A DNA stretch of 64,000 nt from Granulosicoccus antarcticus IMCC3135 (GTDB taxonomy: Bacteria; Pseudomonadota; Gammaproteobacteria; Granulosicoccales; Granulosicoccaceae). Shown piece after piece: positions 8,241 to 17,100 of this stretch (position 1 is its first letter; each line of letters opens with the position of its first letter). Below the pieces are notes generated by a model. It was not told the DNA's origin, did not search any database, and worked only from the letters and a program-made list of their open reading frames with translations. The DNA is taken from the NCBI RefSeq assembly GCF_002215215.1, contig NZ_CP018632.1:2600501-2664500 (forward strand), given 5' to 3'. The position numbers were made by a program, and so were the translations under genes.

Positions 8241-9611
8241 TTACAGTGTCAGTCGTCGAATATCACTGATCTGACGCACATAAAAGGCCATGAAACGGGC
8301 TGCATCAGCCCCATCGACCACTCGGTGGTCATAGGTCAGGTCCAGTGGGCACATGAGCCTGGGTATGAATTCCGAGCCGTTCCAGACAGGCTGCATGGAG
8401 GCACGGGTAATGCCCAGAATAGCGACTTCCGGTGGATTGACGATGGGGGTGAAAGAGGTGCCGCCAATACCGCCCAGGCTTGATATGGTCATGCTGGCAC
8501 CCTGCATTTCATCGGGTTTCAGTTTTTTCTGCCGCGCACGAGTGCTGACGTCAGACATTTCTATAGCCAACTGATGAACACTTTTCTTGTCCACATCACG
8601 GAACACAGGTACCACCAGGCCGTTAGGTGTGTCCACTGCAATCCCGATATGGTAGTAGTGCTTATAGAACAGGGCCTCACCATCAGCCGATAGAGAGCTG
8701 TTCAGTTTGGGGAACGCCTGTAGACTTTTTACCAGTGCTTTCATGTGGAAGGCAAGCCCGGTGACCTTCGGATCATCCTTGCCTGATTCTTCTTTCAATT
8801 GCTTTCTGAAAGCTTCCATCTCGGTGACATCAGCCAGATCGTGATGCGTCACCATGGGCAGATTCAACCAGGCCCGATGCAGATTTGCGGCACTGAGTTT
8901 GTTGATACGACCCAGCTCGACCCTTTCGATTTCTCCGAATTTGGAAAAGTCGACTTCCGGGATAGGAGGAATGCCGGCCCCACCAGAGACAGCCGCACCG
9001 GAGCCACCACGGTAGTTTGAGCCCATGCCTTCCAGGGCCTGCTTGATAAAGGCGGTGACGTCGGTCTTGGTGATGCGTGCTTTGGGGCCCGTACCTGTGA
9101 CCAGCGACAAGTCGGCACCGAGCTCCCGGGCGTAGCGTCGCACTCCAGGACTTGCATGCGCTTTACGCATGTTTTCATCATCGAGATGGGCCGTCGGAGA
9201 AGTACTCTGGCTGGAAGGTGCCGGTTTGACGGGTTCAGCCGGACTCGCTGGAGGCGGGGTCGGTTTGTCGGGCTTGGCAGCTGCGGGTTCTTCCGTTTCT
9301 CTGGCTGGCGTCTCAGCTTCGGCAGCGGCTGGTTTGTCACTGGATTCAGAGGCTGCGCTGTCTGCGATACTCATTGTGCCAATAACAGCGCCTGAACTGA
9401 CGCTATCACCGATCGACACAGTCAGAGATTTGATAACACCAGCGCTCGTGGCTGGTACTTCCATGCTTGCCTTGTCACTTTCCAGCGTCAGCAACGAGTC
9501 GTCGTTGCTGACCTGATCACCAACGGCGACCAGTATCTCGATGATCTCGACACTTTCCGAGTCGCCGATGTCAGGTATGACAATATCTATGGTTTTATCG
9601 GATTCGCTCAT
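8241..9611 (-). CDS. aceF: Dihydrolipoamide acetyltransferase (PDH E2), copy 1
   Basis: The E2 core transfers the acetyl group from lipoyl lysine to CoA. I start it at the ATG at 9611, which follows AGGGGA at good distance and gives 456 residues; a longer reading to 9662 would run into aceE. There is a single lipoyl domain (Lys47 in ESDKASM) and a long Ala/Pro/Glu-rich linker. The peripheral subunit-binding domain is HASPGVRRYARELGADL with GTGPKARI. The catalytic domain ends with DHRVVDGADAARF, which holds the active-site His and Asp. E. coli AceF has three lipoyl domains, so this is a short form. Ten bases separate it from aceE. Confidence 0.96.
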   Translation of the reverse strand: MSESDKTIDIVIPDIGDSESVEIIEILVAVGDQVSNDDSLLTLESDKASMEVPATSAGVIKSLTVSIGDSVSSGAVIGTMSIADSAASESSDKPAAAEAETPARETEEPAAAKPDKPTPPPASPAEPVKPAPSSQSTSPTAHLDDENMRKAHASPGVRRYARELGADLSLVTGTGPKARITKTDVTAFIKQALEGMGSNYRGGSGAAVSGGAGIPPIPEVDFSKFGEIERVELGRINKLSAANLHRAWLNLPMVTHHDLADVTEMEAFRKQLKEESGKDDPKVTGLAFHMKALVKSLQAFPKLNSSLSADGEALFYKHYYHIGIAVDTPNGLVVPVFRDVDKKSVHQLAIEMSDVSTRARQKKLKPDEMQGASMTISSLGGIGGTSFTPIVNPPEVAILGITRASMQPVWNGSEFIPRLMCPLDLTYDHRVVDGADAARFMAFYVRQISDIRRLTL

Positions 9612-9621
9612 GATTGTCCCC

Positions 9622-12306
9622 TCAAGCTGTCGCCGGATTCGGTTTGTCAGGGTCGATGCCATACTGCTGCACCGCCTTGGCTACCGATACCTTGTCCATC
9701 TTGCCGTCCATGGACAAGGCATGAAGTGCAGCGATGGTCACATAGCGTCTATCCACTTCGAAAAACTCTCGTAGTTTTTCGCGAGTGTCGGATCGACCAA
9801 AACCATCTGTGCCCAGTGCCGTGAAGGTGGCAGGCACATACTCGCGCACTTGATCCGAGTAGGTCTTCATGTAGTCCGTCGAGCTGACAACCGCTGAGTC
9901 ATCATTGCCCAGTATCTGGGTGATATACGGTACACGGGGTTCGTCGTTCGGATGCAGCATGTTCCAGCGTTCCACTTCCAGGCCGTCGCGCGCCAGTTCG
10001 TTGAAGCTGGTAACGCTGTAGATTTCGGCACCGATGTTCCAGTCTTTTTCCAGCATTTCGGCTGCAGCAATGACCTCGCGAAGAATGGTGCCACTACCTA
10101 GCAGGCGTACTTTGCCGGTCAGTTTTTTAGCCGCTTTTGCATCGCCGTCCGCTACTTGCCGCAGCTGGTAGATACCCTTGATGATGCCTTCTTCAGCACC
10201 TTCAGGCATGGCCGGATGCAGGTAGTTCTCGTTCATGGCGGTGATGTAGAAATAGACGCTTTCCCGATTGGTCAGCATGCGGGTCATGCCGTGATGAATG
10301 ATCACCGCCATCTCGTAGCTGAAGCAGGGGTCGTAACTGATGCAGTTAGGGATGGTATTGGCCAGTACCAGCGAGTGACCATCCTCGTGCTGAAGGCCTT
10401 CGCCGTTGAGGGTTGTACGTCCTGCCGTACCGCCAATCATGAAGCCACAGGCGCGCATGTCTCCTGCCAGCCAGGCCAGGTCACCAATACGCTGGAAGCC
10501 GAACATCGAATAATAGATGTAGAACGGCAACATGTTCACGCCATGTGTCGAATAGGAAGTGGCTGCTGCGAGCCAGCTGGCCATCGCGCCAGCTTCTGTA
10601 ATGCCTTCTTCGAGAATTTGCCCGGACTTGTCTTCCTTGTAGTACATGATCTGGTCACGATCCTGCGGCTCGTATAGCTGACCAACAGAGGAGTAGATGC
10701 CCAGCTGTCGAAACATGCCATCCATACCAAAGGTGCGTGCCTCATCGGGTACGATCGGTACGATGTTCTTGCCGATCTTCTTGTCGCGAGTCAGGATGGT
10801 CAGCAAACGCACGAAAGCCATGGTCGTGGATATTTCACGATCGCCAGAGCCTTCCAGAACCGCTTTGAAGGCCTCCAGTGGTGGCACTTCCAGTGGTTCC
10901 GCAAATTTCTTGCGCTGTGGCAAGTAGCCGCCCAATGCCTTGCGACGTTCATGCAGGTACTTGATTTCGGCACTCTCAGGATCAGGCAGAATGTATTCGT
11001 AGTTTTCGACTTGCTCGTCGGTCAGCGTCAGACCAAAACGATCACGCATCTTCAACAATGAGGCAAGATCCATCTTCTTTTGCTGATGGGTCGCGTTGGT
11101 GCCTTCGCCGGACTCGCCCAGTCCATAGCCTTTGACGGTCTTGGCTAGTATGACGGTTGGCTGGCCTTTGTGATCGACAGCTTGTTTGTAAGCTGCGTAC
11201 AGTTTGTGTGGGTCATGACCGCCGCGGTTCAGGCGCCAGATATCTTCATCGGTCATGTTGGCAACCAGGGCCTTGGTTTCAGGGTACTTGCCGAAGAAAT
11301 GCTCGCGGGTATAGGCGCCGCCCTTGGCCTTGCAGTTCTGATACTCGCCGTCGACGGTTTCCATCATCAGCTGCATCAGCTTGCCGGATTTGTCCTTCGC
11401 TAACAGTGTGTCCCAGTACGAACCCCAGATGACCTTGATGACATTCCAGCCGGCACCTCGAAAGACGCCCTCCAGCTCCTGGATGATCTTGCTATTGCCA
11501 CGTACCGGCCCGTCAAGTCGTTGCAAATTGCAGTTGATGACAAAGTTGAGATTGTCCAGTTTCTCTCGTCCTGCCAGTGAGATTGCACCCAGTGATTCTG
11601 GCTCATCCATTTCGCCATCGCCGAGAAAGGCCCATATCTGGCGATTGTCAGTGCGTGCCAGGCTCCGGTCCTGCAGGTATTTCATGAATCGCGCCTGATA
11701 GATCGAGGTCAGCGAACACCAGCCCATGGAGACGGTTGGGAACTGCCAGTACTCGGGCATCAGCCAGGGATGGGGGTAGGAGGACAGACCCTTGCCATCG
11801 ACTTCACGACGAAAGTTGTCAAGCTGCTCGACTGTCAGCCGTCCTTCGAGAAAGGATCGGGCGTAAATACCGGGTGAGGAATGACCCTGCATCATGACGA
11901 CATCACCGCCGTGATCGTGTGTCGGTGCCTGGAAGAAGTGATTGAAGCCCACATCGTACAAAGTGGCTGCCGAGGCAAAGCTGGACAGGTGACCACCCAG
12001 GCCGGAATCGTCGCGCTGGGCACGCAGCACCATAACTGTGGCATTCCAGCGAATCATGGATCGCAAACGATGCTCCAGCTCATGATCGCCAGGGCTTTTT
12101 TGTTCCAGATGAACGGGGATGGTATTGACGTAAGCGGTGCTTGCATCGTAGGGCAGGTTAGCGCCAGATCGGCGTGCCTTGTCGATCAGGCGTTCGAGCA
12201 GAAAGTGAGCACGCTCGGGTCCTTCATGTTCGATAACTGCCTCAAGCGCATCGAGCCACTCCTGCGTTTCAATCTCGTCGGCGTCAAGCATCGGGTTAAT
12301 AGCCAT
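9622..12306 (-). CDS. aceE: Pyruvate dehydrogenase E1, homodimeric type, copy 1
   Basis: The 894-residue thiamine-diphosphate enzyme decarboxylates pyruvate and reductively acetylates the E2 lipoyl group. The length fits AceE (E. coli 887). Visible signatures are the ThDP/Mg site GDGEMDEPESLGAIS with NCNLQRLDGPVRG, the YPHPWLMPEYWQFPTVSMG segment, TVKGYGLGESGEG, the PIVPDEARTFGMDGMFRQ block, and the C-terminal LGTDGFGRSDTRE. It is the promoter-proximal gene of aceE-aceF-lpd and is preceded by a plausible sigma-70 promoter at 12358-12386. The paralogue at 54770-57424 has the same architecture but differs throughout, so the two are not a recent duplication. Confidence 0.97.
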   Translation of the reverse strand: MAINPMLDADEIETQEWLDALEAVIEHEGPERAHFLLERLIDKARRSGANLPYDASTAYVNTIPVHLEQKSPGDHELEHRLRSMIRWNATVMVLRAQRDDSGLGGHLSSFASAATLYDVGFNHFFQAPTHDHGGDVVMMQGHSSPGIYARSFLEGRLTVEQLDNFRREVDGKGLSSYPHPWLMPEYWQFPTVSMGWCSLTSIYQARFMKYLQDRSLARTDNRQIWAFLGDGEMDEPESLGAISLAGREKLDNLNFVINCNLQRLDGPVRGNSKIIQELEGVFRGAGWNVIKVIWGSYWDTLLAKDKSGKLMQLMMETVDGEYQNCKAKGGAYTREHFFGKYPETKALVANMTDEDIWRLNRGGHDPHKLYAAYKQAVDHKGQPTVILAKTVKGYGLGESGEGTNATHQQKKMDLASLLKMRDRFGLTLTDEQVENYEYILPDPESAEIKYLHERRKALGGYLPQRKKFAEPLEVPPLEAFKAVLEGSGDREISTTMAFVRLLTILTRDKKIGKNIVPIVPDEARTFGMDGMFRQLGIYSSVGQLYEPQDRDQIMYYKEDKSGQILEEGITEAGAMASWLAAATSYSTHGVNMLPFYIYYSMFGFQRIGDLAWLAGDMRACGFMIGGTAGRTTLNGEGLQHEDGHSLVLANTIPNCISYDPCFSYEMAVIIHHGMTRMLTNRESVYFYITAMNENYLHPAMPEGAEEGIIKGIYQLRQVADGDAKAAKKLTGKVRLLGSGTILREVIAAAEMLEKDWNIGAEIYSVTSFNELARDGLEVERWNMLHPNDEPRVPYITQILGNDDSAVVSSTDYMKTYSDQVREYVPATFTALGTDGFGRSDTREKLREFFEVDRRYVTIAALHALSMDGKMDKVSVAKAVQQYGIDPDKPNPATA

Positions 12307-12611
12307 GTGTGATTCTGTCGTCCCGTGGTTGGTATCGCAATGCCTTAATAGTACCCGTTTATAGTAACTATTGGCAGCGAGTGCAAGAGAGGGTATGCCC
12401 GCTATTCGTGGTATGGATGTTAGCGGCGACAGGTCATGTAGACTGAAAAATAATGCACTTTCATTGGGTGCGCTGCGGCATGAGTGCAGGTGAAATGAAT
12501 GAAATTCAGATCGGCAGGTAGCACAGAGTTAACGCCAATGCGTACTCTGGCATTCCTGCTTCAGTATTATTGTTATTTTGCGATGCGGTATCTACGCGCC
12601 CCGCACGGACA
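12307..12611. other. Intergenic region upstream of aceE
   Basis: The 305 bases between the aceE start and the mtaB stop hold the predicted aceE promoter. No other gene or clear terminator is visible for mtaB, so some mtaB transcripts may read through into aceE, both being on the minus strand. Confidence 0.6.
12358..12386 (-). promoter_or_regulatory. Predicted sigma-70 promoter of the aceE-aceF-lpd operon
   Basis: On the minus strand TTGCAC (12386-12381) and TATAAA (12363-12358) are separated by 17 bases. The -10 box matches five of six consensus positions, while the -35 matches only the TTG part. The implied transcript start gives a leader of about 45 bases. I see no obvious PdhR-type operator. 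Confidence 0.45.
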
Positions 12612-13904
12612 TTACATCTGCGAAGTGCCCGTGAGCTTGCCATCCTCAATGCCTGTCAATTTGACGGGCAAAATACGGTTAGCCAGGTTCTCATGGCTTT
12701 GGGTGCGCACACGTTGGTAGTTGGGCGTATAGCCCTGATGAGTCCAGATGCTCTGGCCCTGTTCGTTGCTTGTCTGACGACCACGCTCCCACAGCACATC
12801 TGCCACGGTTCCGATTGAACGGCTGAGTTGTTCGTTCTTTAGTTGGTCGCCAAGCTGATGCAATTGTCGGCTGCGTTGCTGGCGTATTTCCATGGGGACC
12901 GAATCCGGCAATGTCGCCGCTCGGGTGCCGTCACGTTCCGAATAGGTGAACGCATGAATATGCCCGAAGCCTTGTGTTGCGATGAAATCCATCGAGTCGG
13001 CCCATTCCTGCTCTGTCTCACCGGGAAATCCGGCGATGATGTCGGTCGTGATGTTGAAGTTCGGGACAGCCTCGCGAAGTGACTGGGTGAGGGCGTTGAA
13101 ATCTACCGTCTTGCAGCGGCGAGCCATGCGTCGCAGCACGGTATCCGAGCCACTTTGCAAGGGTAGATGCATATGCGGCTGCACTCGTGGATTAGCAAAC
13201 AGATCGAGAAAGCCTGGTGACAAATCCCAAGGCTCTACCGAGGCGAAGCGGATGCGCGGAATGTCTGTATCGTCCAGCAGAGCCTTTACCAAAGCTTCAA
13301 GATTTGTATCCAGGTCGGAGCCATAACCACCCACGTGGACACCGGTCAGTACCACTTCACGGACTTCATCGGCTTCCAGTGCGCGTACTTCCTCAACGAT
13401 GTCTGCGATGGTGCGGCTTCGTTCGGCACCACGGGCAACGGTTACGATACAAAACGTACAACGGTAGCGACAGCCATCCTGAATCTTGATGAATGCCCGA
13501 TGCCGGTTACGGGTGAACAGGGCAGCATTCGCCGGCAGAGTCGCCGCCTGAGGCATCGATAAGTCGGCAAAGGCATGTCGAGTCAACGTTACCAGCTCGT
13601 CCTTGCGGGTGTTGGGAACAATCAGGTCGACACCCAGCTCGGCTAATGCATTAGCGGGTTCAAGCTCGCTGTAGCATCCGCTGACGACCAGTTTCGCCTG
13701 AGGATTATCCCGTTGCAGCTTCTGTAGTTTCTGACGTGACTTGCGGACCGCCTCGCGTGTGACTGCGCAGGTATTAAGTACGAGCACGTCTGCTTCTGCG
13801 GGTTCTGTGGCAATCTGGTCACCAGCTTTGGTGAACGCGGTGGCCCATTGTTCAAGCTCGGCCTCGTTCAGACGACAACCCAAAGCACTGAGATGAATAC
13901 GCAA
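12612..13904 (-). CDS. mtaB: tRNA t6A37 methylthiotransferase MtaB
   Basis: This radical-SAM enzyme of the MiaB/RimO/MtaB family adds a methylthio group to t6A37 of tRNAs reading ANN codons. The N-terminal UPF0004 domain has SALGCRLNEAE, LNTCAVT and VSGCYSE, giving the three Cys of the second cluster. The radical-SAM cluster is CRYRCTFC. The Cys layout and the ALGCRLN(E/Q) start are those of MtaB rather than MiaB (which reads TFGCQMN). A TRAM-like C-terminus ends at about residue 430. I prefer the TTG at 13904, which follows AGAGG at nine bases; the longer GTG start at 13976 adds a non-conserved tail. The giant coiled-coil gene is divergent. Confidence 0.87.
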   Translation of the reverse strand: MRIHLSALGCRLNEAELEQWATAFTKAGDQIATEPAEADVLVLNTCAVTREAVRKSRQKLQKLQRDNPQAKLVVSGCYSELEPANALAELGVDLIVPNTRKDELVTLTRHAFADLSMPQAATLPANAALFTRNRHRAFIKIQDGCRYRCTFCIVTVARGAERSRTIADIVEEVRALEADEVREVVLTGVHVGGYGSDLDTNLEALVKALLDDTDIPRIRFASVEPWDLSPGFLDLFANPRVQPHMHLPLQSGSDTVLRRMARRCKTVDFNALTQSLREAVPNFNITTDIIAGFPGETEQEWADSMDFIATQGFGHIHAFTYSERDGTRAATLPDSVPMEIRQQRSRQLHQLGDQLKNEQLSRSIGTVADVLWERGRQTSNEQGQSIWTHQGYTPNYQRVRTQSHENLANRILPVKLTGIEDGKLTGTSQM

Positions 13905-14170
13905 GTTTGACTGCCTCTGATTTTTTGTGTCATGTGATTTACATTCCAGCCTCACGAGTCTTATATACTGGCGCACACTGCGCTATATCAGGGCTCGCAT
14001 GGTAATACTCGTGCATCACTGGAATATGGTGGAGTGTGTAGTTTACTGAAAGCTCTGCCGAAATACGTGTTTTCCTGCGTACCGAGATTGTGGCGACTGG
14101 GTGTTTTCGCTACGATGGGTGCTGCGCTCCGCATTTACGTTGTCCGATCCTTGTCCCCGGAACCGAATTC

Positions 14171-17100
14171 ATGTTCAGAGAGTTTGAGAAAGCCCCGAGT
14201 AGATCTTCCTATCAGTTGAAATTCGTTTTGGCCGCTCTAGCGCTCATAGCGTTGGTCGCTGCCTGGATTTCCCGATCCAATGTCGAGCACGATCTGAAGA
14301 GCACGCAGCTCGATCGAGATCGTGTGAGCCTGTTGCTGGATGAGCGCAATGGGGAGTTGGAAACAGCCAGAAGCGGCATTGCCGAACTGGAAGCTGAACA
14401 GGCCGAGCTGGAAGTAACAATTGCTACTGGCGAGTCCAGTCTTGCCGAGCTGCGCACCCAGTTGTCCGAACTGGACGTTGAGCGCACCGATAACCAGAGC
14501 TTGCTGGCTGACGTCAGTCAGAGCAAGACCGGGTTGGAGGAGCAGGTAGCCTCCTTGAGCGCTGAGCTGGAAGTTGCTCAAACGCGCATGGCTGAACTGG
14601 AAGCAGAGCGCGAGGCCGCGACGACTCAGCTACAGGATGTTATTGCCGCGATTGATGTTGAAACTGACAAACGCGTACTTGAACTGAAGTCCGAGGTTGA
14701 AGTCGCCGGTCAGCAAGTGGTCGAGCGCGATGCTCGCCTGGCTGAATTGAATACTGAGATTGAAAGTCTGCGTGCCGAGATTGAAGCTTCCACGCTGGAA
14801 GTGGCCGATAGAGATGCTAAGGTTGCCGAGCTGAACGAGCAAATGGCGAGCTTGCAGGCCGAGATGAGTGCCTCGGGTCAGCAATTTGAAATCAAGGATG
14901 CCAAAGTTGCCGAGCTGAGCGAGCAGATCGCGAGCCTCAAGGATCAACTGCAGGTACAAGAAGCACAGATTCAGCAAAAGAACGCCGCTCTTGCCGAGCA
15001 GGAAGTGGTTGTCAACTTCGCTCAATCAGAAGTTCAGTCATTGCAATCAGCTTCCAGCTTTTCAGGTGGCGCACTAGAAGATGCACAAGCCAGTTACAAC
15101 TCGCTGTTGGCTGTATACGACACTGATGTGGCTCAGCTGAATGCAGATATTGGTGATCTGGAAGCACGCAAGTCGGCATTGGCATCAGAGCTGACGGCCA
15201 TGCAAAGCCACGTGGAAGCGGTAGAAGACGAACTGAGTACTACGCGGGATCGCCTGGTAGTCACCGAAACGACTTTGGCAGACACGCAGCTTGAACTTGA
15301 AGATACCCAGTCCCGTCTTTCTGATACACGCGGGAATCTGGCCGATCTACAGACTGAACTGGATAACCGTACTAACGAACTGGCCTATGTGAAAAATGAG
15401 CTTTACACTCAACAGGTATCACTGGAAACCGAGATAGAACAGAAGTCAATAGCTCTTCAGGGGCTGTTAGGTGAGTACGACTCGCTGAACGAAAGCTTTC
15501 AGACAGCACAAATGGCTATTGCCCAGCGTGAATCCAGCATGGGTGAACTGAATACACAGGTTCAGTCATTGCTGTCTATGTCCACCGATCAGGACGACAA
15601 GATCGAAGCGGCACAGGAAGGTTATCAGTCTTTGCAGAATCAGTTTGATTCAGAAGTCGTTGCACTGAATGTGGAGCTGGGCGAACTGGAAGCACAGAAG
15701 CAGGCATTGTTGCTGGATGTTGACAGTCTGACGGAGCAGGGCGATGTCTTGCGATCAGAAAAAACTGAACTGCAACTGTCTCTCAACGGACTTCAGGATC
15801 GGCTTGAGCTGGTACAAAATGAAGCCGCTGAAGAAGTTGAAACTCGTACTTTCCAGATCCAGAGTCTGCAGGCACAGGTCAGTGATCAGACTGAAAGTAT
15901 GGAAAGCCAGGTTGCTCAGCTGCAAGCAGATGTGACAGAGCTTCAAGCCACTCGCGATACTCTGACGAGTGAGCGTGATGCCATGCAGGTTACGCTGAAC
16001 ACACTGGAAGCCGACAAGACGGCACTCAGTTCAACTCAGGCAAGTCTGGAAGCCGAGCGTAATACAGCAGCAGAAACACTGGTCGAGCTGGAAGCCGAAG
16101 TCGGTGAACTGCAGGCCACTGTCGATGTTCAGAAACCAGCCATTGCCGAATTGCGCAAGCGTAACTCGAATCTGGAAGAGCAACTGGCAGCTGCCCAGGC
16201 CGTAGCCGATGAAGAGAAGCAAGTATACGAAGAGCAACTTGCTGAACTGCAAGCGACTATAGAACTGCAAAAGCCGGCACTGGCTGAGCTTCGTTCACGC
16301 AGCTCGGAGCTGGACGTACAGCGAGCGCAGATGGCAGTCAATGTCAGTACTCTTCAGGCGCAGTTGAGCGAAACCGAAGCTGCTCAGGGAGAGGAGCTTG
16401 CGACTGTTCAGGCAGAAGCTGATGAGCTGCGTGAGCGCAGCGTAACTCTGGAAACAGAACTGGCTGCTCGTCAGGCAGAAGTTGAAGAGCTGCAAGCCAC
16501 CATCGATCTGCAGGTTCCAGCCATTGCGGAGCTGCGAAGCCGCAGCGCTTCACTGGAAGCTGAACTGGCTGCCCGTCAGAGTGAGGCTGAAGAATTGCAG
16601 TCAACCATTGATCTGCAAGTACCGGCAATATCCGAATTACGTGGACGCAGCACTTCACTGGAAGCTGAGCTGGCATCACGCCAGGCACGTATTGACGAAT
16701 TACAGGCAACTGTTGCCGAGCAGGAAGCTTCCCTGGCTGAACTACGCACTCGCAGCAGTTCGCTGGAAGAGGCGATGGCAGGCAGAGAGGCAGAAATGGC
16801 CGAACTGCAGGCAACCGTTGATTTACAGAATCCGGCAATTTCAGAATTGCGACAACGTGCCGGTGATCTGGATGTTCAACGCGCTCAGATGGCAACCCGA
16901 GTATCGATTCTCCTGAGTCAGCTGGAGTTCGCCGAATCTGCCCCTGCCGATAACGAAGCATTGGCTGCACTGGAAACTCAGAAGCAAGAGCTGGAAGGTC
17001 GTGTAAGCGAAATGCAGACGTTGTTTGATGCCAGTGCGAACCAGCCTAATGAAGAAGTGGTCGCTCTCACGGAAGCCAGGAACGAGTTGACATCGGTCAA

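Noticed and set aside
10156-10677. 173-codon plus-strand frame inside aceE
   Set aside because: aceE is continuous and fully diagnostic on the minus strand. The frame has no motif.
16344-16970. 208-codon minus-strand frame inside the coiled-coil gene
   Set aside because: It is an antisense shadow of repetitive Glu/Leu codons, with no family signature or upstream site.
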